Below, piece by piece: positions 28,801-36,336 of a DNA stretch of 64,000 nt. Each line of letters opens with the position of its first letter. Position 1 is the stretch's first letter. The notes under the pieces are model-generated. The model ran no database searches. It was not told the origin of the DNA and worked only from the letters and a program-made list of their open reading frames with translations. The position numbers and the translations under genes were made by a program. Origin of the DNA: Bacteroidales bacterium (lineage in GTDB: Bacteria; Bacteroidota; Bacteroidia; Bacteroidales; UBA932); contig JAQUYF010000003.1 in assembly GCA_028691975.1 (NCBI GenBank), positions 1 to 64,000 on the forward strand. The letters are read 5' to 3'.

Positions 28801-29813
28801 ATGATCCTTTTTACTGCCTTGTTTAAGTCATCTTCTGTCAAAAGCCCCTCATTTACGGCATCCACCAAGTACTTGTAGGAGGTGCCGCAATTAAGATCTG
28901 TTCCGGAGCGTACTGCCAGTGCTGCAGCCTCTTTTGGCCCCTCCATCATATTGTGTGCATCTTCGTTGTAAAAGTCTGCAATCGCCCAGCAATCTGAGAC
29001 AATATAGCCGTCAAAGCCCCACTCTTTACGAAGCAGGTCGGAAAGATATTTGTTGCCACAGCAAGGCATACCGTCCAGTCTATTGTATGCACACATGATC
29101 GATGCAACTTTACTTTCCTGCACAACTTTTTTAAACTGAGGCGTGTAGGTCTCCAAAAAGTCATAGTCCGAAGGCTTTACATCAAACGAATGGCGATTGT
29201 ATTCAGGACCGCTGTGAACGGCAAAATGCTTTGCCGTAGCGATGCTCTTGAGGTATTTGGGGTCATCTCCCTGAAGTCCCCTGATATATTGAACGGCAGT
29301 TTCTCCGGTTAGATATGGATCCTCTCCATAGGTCTCCATACCGCGCCCCCATCGAGGGTCACGGACTATGTTTATATTTGGAGTAAAGAATGTTAAACCT
29401 CTGTAAATCCCTCTTTTGTTGTGAGATACGAAGTCGTTATATTTGGCTCTTGCCTCATCTGATACGGCATTCCCTATTTCATGCATCATCTCTCTGTCCC
29501 ACATTGCCGCCATACCTATTGCCTGCGGAAATACTGTGGCCTTACCGGCTCGAGCGACACCGTGCAAACATTCATTCCAGTGGTTGTAAGCAGGGATTCC
29601 AAGCCTTTCAATTGCCGGAGAGTCATATCTTAAGAATGCGACTTTTTCCTCAAGAGTCATTCGTGAGATAAGGTCATCCGCTCTTGTTTCAAAGTCAAGT
29701 GAGCTGTCTCTGTAAGCAGGAGTCTCTCTGCATGAGACTATTGAGACAATTAGTGAGCAAATTGCCGAAGTTCGGATGATAGCACGGCGGAGAGCATGTC
29801 TGTGTTGTTTCAT
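25875..29813 (-). CDS. Fused GH3 beta-glycosidase and GH29 alpha-L-fucosidase, lipoprotein
   Basis: One 1312-residue frame contains two complete enzymes. A lipobox SIVSC sits at residue 28. Residues 35-350 form the GH3 barrel with KHF (H196) and nucleophile Asp274 in YIVSDCWAI. Residues about 472-595 are a PA14 insert, and the GH3 C-domain and Fn3-like domain run to about 845. At about residue 865 a GH29 domain starts (VAPFGPTPSPQQLAWQ, FVHFGPNTFTD, AKHHDGF), with nucleophile Asp1024 in QWFDGANG. An F5/8-type galactose-binding domain closes the chain (about 1195-1312). The GH29 part has no signal of its own, so it is a true fusion. The start overlaps the upstream GH2 stop by one base (TAATG). 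Beta-xylosidase or beta-glucosidase plus fucosidase activity is inferred. Confidence 0.9.
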   Translation of the reverse strand: MKQHRHALRRAIIRTSAICSLIVSIVSCRETPAYRDSSLDFETRADDLISRMTLEEKVAFLRYDSPAIERLGIPAYNHWNECLHGVARAGKATVFPQAIGMAAMWDREMMHEIGNAVSDEARAKYNDFVSHNKRGIYRGLTFFTPNINIVRDPRWGRGMETYGEDPYLTGETAVQYIRGLQGDDPKYLKSIATAKHFAVHSGPEYNRHSFDVKPSDYDFLETYTPQFKKVVQESKVASIMCAYNRLDGMPCCGNKYLSDLLRKEWGFDGYIVSDCWAIADFYNEDAHNMMEGPKEAAALAVRSGTDLNCGTSYKYLVDAVNEGLLTEDDLNKAVKRIIIARMKLGQFDRESEVPYSSIPYSVVESEEHRSLARKAAQKSIVLLKNSNGTLPFSKDVKKIAVIGPNGDDTDVLLANYNGFPTHPITLLDGIKTKITDAEVVYAPGCRLAETLPYLTVIDYKYLYTDSTLTINGLIGEYYRSSDLSGKRQLSRIDSTVDFRWWNSSPAGGDYEHFSVKWSGYFVPPVTGEYYIGGEGFNGFTLYIDNTEIAKCNDSHQPQKRYEKVSLEGGKAYPLLMTFFQNDTEYPMTRLLWEKPEDLESKAIDVAEDADIVILCMGLSPQLEGEEMPVKVKGFEKGDRLDIQLPQIQSNLARKIMALGKPTALVLCNGSAVAINWEAENIPAILEVWYPGQEGGNAVADVLFGDYNPSGKLPVTFYRNIDDIPEFDDYSMDGRTYRYFKGKPLYEFGYGLSYTTFDCMMDEIEGVVGDTVKVTVHVTNTGSCDGEEVVQLFASFPNSKLKAPLKYLVGYERVFIPTGDSRTVTFAVAPQQISLLDKDNKLVQMAGPVAFQSGNAHQICIIEDPVAPFGPTPSPQQLAWQKMEYYMFVHFGPNTFTDVEWGDGKENPEVFAPEALDCRQWAKVAKNAGMTAIIITAKHHDGFCLWPSKYSSHTVRESKWRGGKGDVLQELSEACKAEGIKLGVYISPWDQNHPAYGTPEYNEVFANTIKEVHARYGPLFEQWFDGANGSKEKIQEYDWPLFNNSVYLNSPYAVIFSDVGPGCHWVGNENGFAGETNWSRLDVEGFEPGLKAPSSEILNHGNRDGASWIPAEADVSIRPGWFYSSSTDDKVKSVDELMTIYCNSVGRNANLILNVPPDRRGRIHPADSARLMEFRAAREKAFGHNLAANATVTASNTRSRKSKYAAAHLTDGLYDTYWTTDDKVSTSSFTINLDRPQTISAIMLQEYIALGQRIESFKVECRSSDNQPWVETAEGTTIGYKRILRWKPCPATAVKVTVKRSRACPVINNVELY

Positions 29814-32800
29814 TATTCAAGTATGATATTAAGTTTCCGATCGGGTTTTAGCTGATCTTCAGGAATTTCGAGCATGATAATTCTCTCTTCACCCGGGAGC
29901 AGATTGAAATAGCCGTCAGAGAAAAGTGCCGGCAAAATATCATTTACGCTGTGTTGCGTTTTATCAACGGTGACAGCTCTAAGTTTTATTCCCGTAATAA
30001 GTTTGTGGGAAGAGTTGCAAATCTTTATCTTATAACGCATTGCCTGACTTCCTTTCTCATTGTGGTTGCAGCCGTCGTCTTGTGTGCAGTCATTGTGCTG
30101 TGAGTGGATGTCATTCTGTGAGTTATCATTGCGCTTTGTTCGGTCACTGTGCTGTGAGTGGATGTCACTCAGCGTGAGATTATTGCCCTGTGAGTGGTTA
30201 TTGCCCTGTGAGTGGTCGTTGCTATCACTCTGTGTGTAGTTACCACTCGGCGTGAGAATATCATTCTGTGAGTTATCACTGTGCTGTGAGTTGTTACTGC
30301 GCTTTGTTCGGTTACTGTGCTGTGAGTGGATGTCACTCTGTGAGTTATCATTGCGCTTTGTTCGGGCACTGTGCTGTGAGTGGATATCATTCTGTAAGTC
30401 GTCACTGTGCTGTGAGTGGATGTCACTCTGTGAGTTATCATTGCGCTTTGTTCGGTCACTGTGCTGTGAGTGGATATCATTCTGTAAGTCGTCACTGTGC
30501 TGTGGGTGGATGTCACTCAGCGTGAGGGTATTGCCCTGTGATAGATCATTGATATCTCTTTGCGTGCGGTTATCTTTATGTCCGTTGCGAAGGCTTTTAT
30601 GTACCCGATGATTTGCAACGGAGGCGATTTGGATCCTGATAATCGCGTTTAGTCGTTTAGTGTCGTTTCTAAATGTTTTGCCAACGCAATAATCGTTTAA
30701 TGAAAGTCTTTCATTATCACTGTTATACAACTCGAGACGGACTAAATACGCACTGTCGGCAAATGCCGGTTTGCCAATAGTAAAGCACTCCGTCAAGGAG
30801 TTTGCCGGAGCATCAAATAGTTCGAAATCGTTGACGTATTCCACTTTACCGATTAGACTTCCAAAAGTGTTGTAATATGAAACTTCAGCACGAAGATTAC
30901 TTAGTGTGTCACGTGTTGTGTTGATTATCACCACTTTATTATCTGGATTCATCTGGATGTGAATTGGTTCACAAGCCTTTTTCGCTCCAAAATACGACCC
31001 TGGTGTTTCGTAGTCAAATGTATAAGTTTGCCAGATCATACTTGGCCATGCAGGGTGCGACATCCAGAGTATCAGACCGGTAGTGTTGTTCCACATCTTC
31101 GAGTTCCACCCTTCAAGCATCGCTCTCCACGCATCGTAGCAAATGCCCTGTGACGCTTCTGCAAATTGCTTCATCATTGCATTAGCCACGTTTGAGGCTG
31201 TTTCTGTGGCCGAGCTGTTGAATTTCTCTCCGCCGGCCATGTTTGAGGCTGTTTCTGTCGCCGAGTCGTCGAGTTTTTTGCCGCCGGCCACGTTTAAGGC
31301 GGTTTCTGTGGCCGAGCTGTCGAGTTTCTCTTCGCCGGCCACGTTTAATGCGGTTTCTGTGGCCGAGCTGTTGAGTCTCTCTTCGCCGGCCACGTTTGAG
31401 GCGGTTTTTGTGGCTGAGTCGTTGATTTTCTCTTCGCCGGCCACGTTTAATGCGGTTTCTGTGGCCGAGCTGTTGAGTCTCTCTCCTCCGGCCACGTTTA
31501 GGGCTGTTTCTGTGGCCGAGCTGTCGAGTTTCTCTTCGCCGGCCACGTTTGAGGCGGTTTTTGTGGCCGAGCTGTTGAGTCTCTCTTCGCCGGCCACGAA
31601 TGAGGCGGTTTTTGTGGCTGAGTCGTTGATTTTCTCTTCGCCGGCCACGTTTAATGCGGTTTCTGTGGCCGAGCTGTTGAGTTTCTCTCCGCCGGCCATG
31701 TTTGAGGCTGTTTCTGTGGCCGAGTCGTCGAGTCTCTCTCCTCCGGCCACGTTTAGGGCTGTTTCTGTGGCTGATCTGTGTGAAGAAGTGAATGATGATA
31801 AGTCCATTTTGCCGGCAGCGGCAACATCTTTCAGGAATGCTTCCGAATTTTGAGATGTGAAGTGCAGGTCGTGATAGGCCCAGACGTCATTTAGCGGCCA
31901 GCGGTCCTCCGGGGCAATAAATTTGCGAAGAGTGGTAGCAGTAGGAATCGCAAAGGATCCCATCTCAGTGTTGAAGCCGTCAGCTCGGATAAGGGCATAA
32001 TAAGAGGCATCTTCAAAGTAGTTCCATGGGCCGCTTGTCCCCATATTCAAGAATCTTGACTGACCGTGATAATGACGTGCAGGATCTTCATTTGCAATTA
32101 GTTCGGCAAATCTGTCTTCCAAGCCGGCAGGCGCAAATCCCTCATTGCGGGCACCCCAGACTGCGATGGAAGGGTGGTAGCGGAAGCGTTTGACCACATC
32201 CTCGACATTGATGAGGAAGAGATTTTGATCCAGAGGATCTACAGTATCTTCCCCTGTCATCCAGAAGTCATTCCATACAAGCATGCCGTATTCGTCTGCA
32301 AGAGTGTAGAACGTTTCCTCTGTAGATTCACCTGTCCAGTTGCGGATTATGTTGAAGTTAAGATCTTTGTGCAAAGCAAAAAAAGGTTCGAGTCGTGCCC
32401 TTGACGAGCGTTTCATGGCATCGTCCATGCCCCAGTTCCCACCTCTGCAGAAGATCCTTACACCGTTTACTACTATTACAAGGTTCTCTCCGACAGGATC
32501 ATTTTGACTGATTGGCTCTATGCCGGCAAGATTGTGGCTCGCGAGAGTCGGGATATAGATATTTTTTTCTTTGGAAAACAAAACTCTCCGTTCATTATCG
32601 AATAGCGGCTCACGCTTGCCGTAAGTTGAGCCATAAATTCTCTCTGTCGGATTGAAATTAACTCTTACAGCGCGGCCTGCAGTTGTATCGCTCTGCAGTA
32701 AACTGACGGAATCGGAGATTATAATGCCTTCAGGATCATCGACCATCAATTCGTAGGATATTTCGCGAATGCCGAAGCGGAAGGATTTACTGTCGGAAAG

Positions 32801-34105
32801 GGTGCCCCTGTTACTATTGTCACAGCTTCCCTCACTACTGCGAGAGTTTCTTGCTCCAGCTCCAAGGCTCCCTTCCACTGCTCCAAAGCTCCCTGCTCCA
32901 GCTCCAAGGCTTCTCGCTCCAGTGCCAAGGTCTCCTGCTCCAGCTCCAAGGCTCCCTTCCACTGCTCCAAGGCTTCCTGCTCCAGCTCCAAAGCTTCTCG
33001 CTCCATCGTCCATGTCTCCTGCTCCTTTGTCAAAGGTCTCAAGCCGGAGCTTATAAAGATTTTGAGCGCCATAACCATTTGGCCACCACAGCTTTGGATT
33101 ATCAATAATAAGTTCAGGATGCTCTTCGCATGATAATACGATATTCTTGACCTCATCAGGATAGAGATAGTAAGAGTGCCTTACAGTAATTTCCTGATCT
33201 CCATTTGTAATAGTGGCTACCAACTCACCGTTAATTACCTCTCCGGATACGTTCTCAATGGGCGTTTCAATGTAAATTGCCGCTTTGGAAGTGTCCGGAA
33301 GTGGCAGGTCTGTGGCGATGATGGGATTTTCTATCCTCAGATACCCTCCGGAAATAAGCCTGACATCTTGCCATATACCTATGTTTCGATCCCGTATGGC
33401 AGGCATCCAGTCCCAGCCGACACTTGCTATGAAAGTAGGGCCGTCAAGGCTGGTGGCTCCCCCGTTAAGTCCCTGCCCCTCAGACATACTCTGTTCGTGT
33501 GGAATACCGGGATGTTCAAGTGGAAAGACAGTAACTTCAAGTAAATTATCTTTTTCGCGGAGAATGGAACTTACCTCAAAAATGGCTCTGTGAAAGGCTC
33601 CGGCCGTTGCACCTATCTTTGTGCCGTTTAGTGAGATAGATGATTTATAATTGATTCCGTAAAAAGTCAGGTACATATTCTCATCAGCAAATCCTGTGGG
33701 AGAGTCAAAAGAGATGCTGTATCTCCAACTCATCTTTGAGAGAGAGTCGGGAATGGCCAAGTTATTCAGCCCGTAATATGGATTGGGGTAGAGGCCTGAA
33801 GCTACAAGTGTAGTCAGGACGGTCCCCGGTACGATGGCGTTATATCTCTCATTGTCAGAGCTATGCAGTACCCATCCGTCGCAAAGAACCCACTCGCGTA
33901 CTTTATCGGTACTGCCTTGGTAGACCTGTTCCAGTCGAGAGGGGATCTCTCTGAATGGAACTATTTCGGACTTTTGGAATGGGGCGTTGCCTACAGGAAG
34001 CACTTTCTGTGGCTCTTTAAGACCGGCCCATACCTCCTGAGCCTGAAGGTTGCAACTGCACAAAGCCGCAAATGCAGTGATGATGGAAAGCAGGCGACGT
34101 GACAT
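29813..34105 (-). CDS. GH2 glycosidase (beta-mannosidase-like) interrupted by three in-frame minisatellites
   Basis: A 1430-residue exported GH2 enzyme. Signal peptide (ending about LCSCNLQAQ), jelly roll (WRYSISFDSP) and Ig-like domain precede the barrel. The acid/base is in VWGARNEGFAP (about residue 653) and the nucleophile Glu in FNTEMGSF (about 714). The layout matches beta-mannosidase or exo-glucosaminidase types, which are usually 850-950 residues. The excess is three low-complexity repeat arrays at about residues 358-424 (7-residue units), 778-974 (17-residue units) and 1182-1340 (6-residue units). Each is inserted in a different domain, all in frame. The gene follows an alpha/beta hydrolase by 5 bases and overlaps the GH3-GH29 gene by one. 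Confidence 0.87.
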   Translation of the reverse strand: MSRRLLSIITAFAALCSCNLQAQEVWAGLKEPQKVLPVGNAPFQKSEIVPFREIPSRLEQVYQGSTDKVREWVLCDGWVLHSSDNERYNAIVPGTVLTTLVASGLYPNPYYGLNNLAIPDSLSKMSWRYSISFDSPTGFADENMYLTFYGINYKSSISLNGTKIGATAGAFHRAIFEVSSILREKDNLLEVTVFPLEHPGIPHEQSMSEGQGLNGGATSLDGPTFIASVGWDWMPAIRDRNIGIWQDVRLISGGYLRIENPIIATDLPLPDTSKAAIYIETPIENVSGEVINGELVATITNGDQEITVRHSYYLYPDEVKNIVLSCEEHPELIIDNPKLWWPNGYGAQNLYKLRLETFDKGAGDMDDGARSFGAGAGSLGAVEGSLGAGAGDLGTGARSLGAGAGSFGAVEGSLGAGARNSRSSEGSCDNSNRGTLSDSKSFRFGIREISYELMVDDPEGIIISDSVSLLQSDTTAGRAVRVNFNPTERIYGSTYGKREPLFDNERRVLFSKEKNIYIPTLASHNLAGIEPISQNDPVGENLVIVVNGVRIFCRGGNWGMDDAMKRSSRARLEPFFALHKDLNFNIIRNWTGESTEETFYTLADEYGMLVWNDFWMTGEDTVDPLDQNLFLINVEDVVKRFRYHPSIAVWGARNEGFAPAGLEDRFAELIANEDPARHYHGQSRFLNMGTSGPWNYFEDASYYALIRADGFNTEMGSFAIPTATTLRKFIAPEDRWPLNDVWAYHDLHFTSQNSEAFLKDVAAAGKMDLSSFTSSHRSATETALNVAGGERLDDSATETASNMAGGEKLNSSATETALNVAGEEKINDSATKTASFVAGEERLNSSATKTASNVAGEEKLDSSATETALNVAGGERLNSSATETALNVAGEEKINDSATKTASNVAGEERLNSSATETALNVAGEEKLDSSATETALNVAGGKKLDDSATETASNMAGGEKFNSSATETASNVANAMMKQFAEASQGICYDAWRAMLEGWNSKMWNNTTGLILWMSHPAWPSMIWQTYTFDYETPGSYFGAKKACEPIHIQMNPDNKVVIINTTRDTLSNLRAEVSYYNTFGSLIGKVEYVNDFELFDAPANSLTECFTIGKPAFADSAYLVRLELYNSDNERLSLNDYCVGKTFRNDTKRLNAIIRIQIASVANHRVHKSLRNGHKDNRTQRDINDLSQGNTLTLSDIHPQHSDDLQNDIHSQHSDRTKRNDNSQSDIHSQHSDDLQNDIHSQHSARTKRNDNSQSDIHSQHSNRTKRSNNSQHSDNSQNDILTPSGNYTQSDSNDHSQGNNHSQGNNLTLSDIHSQHSDRTKRNDNSQNDIHSQHNDCTQDDGCNHNEKGSQAMRYKIKICNSSHKLITGIKLRAVTVDKTQHSVNDILPALFSDGYFNLLPGEERIIMLEIPEDQLKPDRKLNIILE
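30086..30545 (-). repeat. Minisatellite C in the GH2 gene, 18-base units
   Basis: Hexapeptide-based repeats (NDIHSQ, HSDRTK, RNDNSQ, HSDDLQ) arranged in 12- and 18-residue blocks. The tract is hydrophilic and rich in His, Ser, Asn, Asp. It lies in the C-terminal Ig-like domain before YKIKICNSSHKLI. Confidence 0.9.
31183..31774 (-). repeat. Minisatellite B in the GH2 gene, 51-base units
   Basis: Eleven full units of 51 bases and a 30-base partial unit. Each encodes a 17-residue peptide like SATETALNVAGGERLDD. It lies in the catalytic barrel after the nucleophile strand and before the AMLEGWNSKMWNNTTG segment. Units differ by 1-6 bases. The antisense strand is also stop-free (31143-31853). Confidence 0.95.
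32833..33035 (-). repeat. Minisatellite A in the GH2 gene, 21-base units
   Basis: Seven to nine units of 21 bases encode heptapeptides GAGAGSL / GAVEGSL / GAGARSL. It sits in the Ig-like domain just before KSFRFGIREISY, a loop position. Pairs of units alternate, giving a 42-base higher period. Confidence 0.9.
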
Positions 34106-34110
34106 ATCTG

Positions 34111-34797
34111 TTATTGTTTAGTTAAAAATTGATCGACAGCACGATTAAAGTCCACAGGGTTTCCGTTAGCTATAAAGTGGTCACCTTTAATTAGTTTTAT
34201 CTCAGCATCCGGAATAGATCTGCCGATCAGCAATGTATGCTTTCTCTTTATCATATCCCTGCTCCCCGCCATTACAAGAGTTTTGGACTTAATCTTTTTC
34301 AGTTCAGCGACTGCAATATCAGGGTCATTAACCATCAGACCGAGCAGCTCCGCTTCCTTCAGTGCCTGAGTATCTTGGGATGCCTTGCGCATAGCTTTTT
34401 TGTAGCAACACCGGATCTCAACCCGGTATTTTAGTTTTTCTCCGCGAGGGGAGAGGTTGGCTCCGTCAACTATCAGTCGGTCAACTTTTTCCGGATATTT
34501 GATCGCAAACAGCAGGGCTATGTTACCTCCGTCTGAAAAACCGAGAATATGAGCTTTTTCCAGATGAAGCTGTTCATTCATAAAGTAAAGCAGATCATCT
34601 GCAAACTGACGGATGGTAAATGGTGCTGTTCCTCGAGGGGTAAGTCCGTGTCCGCGAGTATCTACGGCAATAACGCGGTATTTTTCTGTGAAATAATCGA
34701 TTTGATTGGTAAAATAGGAGCTTTCTTCTCCGTTTCCATGAAGCAAAATTAACGGTTCTCCGCTTCCTTTCTCTTCGTAATGAAGTTCAATATCCAT
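34111..34797 (-). CDS. Alpha/beta hydrolase
   Basis: A 228-residue cytosolic alpha/beta-hydrolase. LILLHGNGEESSYF holds the oxyanion region, VIAVDTRGHG is the strand-4 motif, and the nucleophile elbow is HILGFSDGGNIAL (Gly-x-Ser-x-Gly). The acid is probably in VMAGSRDMI and the base His in IKGDHFI. It has no signal peptide. It begins the operon with the two large glycosidases and has its own -7 box. It may remove an acyl group from an oligosaccharide; esterase, lactonase or other activity cannot be told apart. Confidence 0.82.
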   Translation of the reverse strand: MDIELHYEEKGSGEPLILLHGNGEESSYFTNQIDYFTEKYRVIAVDTRGHGLTPRGTAPFTIRQFADDLLYFMNEQLHLEKAHILGFSDGGNIALLFAIKYPEKVDRLIVDGANLSPRGEKLKYRVEIRCCYKKAMRKASQDTQALKEAELLGLMVNDPDIAVAELKKIKSKTLVMAGSRDMIKRKHTLLIGRSIPDAEIKLIKGDHFIANGNPVDFNRAVDQFLTKQ

Positions 34798-34817
34798 GTT
34801 AAGTCACTTTTCTTCTC

Positions 34818-34825
34818 CAAAGTTA
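34818..34825 (-). promoter_or_regulatory. -7 promoter box of the hydrolase-GH2-GH3/GH29 operon
   Basis: Minus strand TAACTTTG, a TAnnTTTG match 21 bases before the hydrolase start. The three genes downstream are separated by 5 and -1 bases, so this is the likely promoter of all three. Confidence 0.65.
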
Positions 34826-34878
34826 TCTATTTTTATTTGAAGATAAGCTATTTGGGCACATTCTTGATTCAGAATTAG

Positions 34879-34886
34879 TATATTTG
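34879..34886 (+). promoter_or_regulatory. -7 promoter box of the MEMO/AMMECR1 gene
   Basis: TATATTTG followed by T. Transcription would begin near 34893, which excludes the TTG at 34893 as a start and leaves ATG 34896 or 34905. No -33 TTTG at normal spacing. Confidence 0.65.
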
Positions 34887-34895
34887 TAAAAATTG

Positions 34896-36335
34896 ATGAA
34901 TAGTATGTCTGTTTTTTATGCCGTATCGATTGTAGGAGCTTTTATTATGCCCCATCCGCCTCTTATTATCCCGCAAGTGGGAAATGGCGAAGAAAAAATA
35001 ATCCAAAAAACCGTGGATGCCTGTACCGAAGTGGCTGAACGGGTAGCTCAACTCAAGCCTGAGACGATCGTGGTATTGTCTCCGCATACGGTGATGTATG
35101 CCGATTATTTCCACATTTCCCCCGGATCTTCAGCTCACGGCAGTTTTGCCGATTATCGTGCGCCGGAGGTGCAAATAGATGTTGAATATGATACTGAGTT
35201 TGTCAAAGAGCTTTGCTCGGAGGCAAAAGAGTCTGATTTGCGTGCGGGCACGCTGGGAGAAAAGGATAGATCTTTGGACCATGCTACCATGATACCTCTT
35301 TACTTTATCGGACAGAAGTATTCAGGTTACAAGGTAGTGCGCATCGGGCTTTCAGGTCAGTCGGCCACTGAGCATTATAAACTCGGAAAGTTGATTGCGC
35401 AGACGGCTGAGAAGCTGGGCAGGAGAGTTGTTATCATCGCGAGTGGGGATCTTTCTCACAAGTTGAAGGATGACGGGCCTTACGGCTTTTCTCCCGACGG
35501 ACCAAAGTTTGATTCGCAGGTGACTGAAGCTATGGCCGACGGTGATTTTCTGCAATTCTTGAGCTTTGACGAGGATTTTTGCGAATCTGCAGCCGAGTGT
35601 GGCTTGCGTTCTTTCAGGATTATGGCCGGAGCCTTTGACGGGATTTCAGTCGGGTCAGAGCTGCTTTCATACGAAGGGCCATTTGGCGTCGGGTATGGTG
35701 TGGCTGCTTTTTTGCCGAAAGGTGTTGATGAGTCGCGTCATTTTGATCTCCGGTTTGAGGAGAATGAACGCAGAAGGCTTGCCTCTATCAAGGCAGGGGA
35801 GGATGAGTATGTGCGATTGGCTCGTTACAGTGTGGAGACTTTCGTCAAAACGGGGAAGAGAGGCTCTGTAGCCGACTTTCTTATAACGGAAGATGTGGTA
35901 GACCGAGAAAAAGGAGAGATGCTTGGATCCCGTGCAGGAGTATTTGTCTCTATGAAGATAAACGGTATCTTGCGAGGCTGTATAGGCACTGTTTCGCCGG
36001 TGACCGGCTCTGTAGCCGAGGAGATATTGCGCAATGGCGTTTCAGCCTGTTCGGAAGATCCGCGTTTTGAGCCTGTTGAGGAGAGTGAACTCTCAAAGAT
36101 TGTCTATGATGTGGATGTGCTTGGTGAGATCGAAGATATTCCAGATGAGTCGTATCTCGATGTAAGGAGGTATGGTGTGATAGTAAGCAGTGGTGGACGC
36201 AGAGGCTTGCTGTTGCCTGATCTTGAGGGTGTTAATTCTGTAGATCAGCAGATTGACATTGCTCGACAAAAGGCCGGTATTCCAAAGGGGCAAAAACTGA
36301 AGTTACAGAGATTTGAAGTAATTAGACATAAATAA
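34896..36335 (+). CDS. MEMO/AMMECR1 fusion protein (AmmeMemoRadiSam system)
   Basis: A soluble fusion of two domains. The N-terminal MEMO-like dioxygenase-fold domain (about residues 8-265) starts SIVGAFIMPHPPLIIPQVG and contains SPHTVMYADYF, LDHATMIPLYF and ASGDLSHKLK with His and Asp metal ligands. The C-terminal AMMECR1 domain (about 300-478) shows RGCIGTVSPVTGSVAEEI and the conserved PRF (DPRFEPV). The pair with the next radical SAM gene defines the AmmeMemoRadiSam system, proposed to modify a cellular product; its reaction is not established. Starts at 34896 and 34905 are both possible. Confidence 0.9.
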   Translation: MNSMSVFYAVSIVGAFIMPHPPLIIPQVGNGEEKIIQKTVDACTEVAERVAQLKPETIVVLSPHTVMYADYFHISPGSSAHGSFADYRAPEVQIDVEYDTEFVKELCSEAKESDLRAGTLGEKDRSLDHATMIPLYFIGQKYSGYKVVRIGLSGQSATEHYKLGKLIAQTAEKLGRRVVIIASGDLSHKLKDDGPYGFSPDGPKFDSQVTEAMADGDFLQFLSFDEDFCESAAECGLRSFRIMAGAFDGISVGSELLSYEGPFGVGYGVAAFLPKGVDESRHFDLRFEENERRRLASIKAGEDEYVRLARYSVETFVKTGKRGSVADFLITEDVVDREKGEMLGSRAGVFVSMKINGILRGCIGTVSPVTGSVAEEILRNGVSACSEDPRFEPVEESELSKIVYDVDVLGEIEDIPDESYLDVRRYGVIVSSGGRRGLLLPDLEGVNSVDQQIDIARQKAGIPKGQKLKLQRFEVIRHK

Positions 36336-36336
36336 T

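Noticed and set aside
30252-30611. Open frames antisense to minisatellite C
   Set aside because: Low-complexity mirror of the hexapeptide repeat, without any domain or start signal.
30086-31774. CRISPR-like array
   Set aside because: Tandem units have no unique spacers and are translated in frame.
31143-31853. 236-codon open frame antisense to the GH2 gene
   Set aside because: It exists only because the 51-base unit is stop-free on both strands; its protein is the same repeat read backwards, and there is no promoter box.
32769-33108. Open frames rich in Pro-Ala-Leu antisense to minisatellite A
   Set aside because: By-product of the 21-base repeat.
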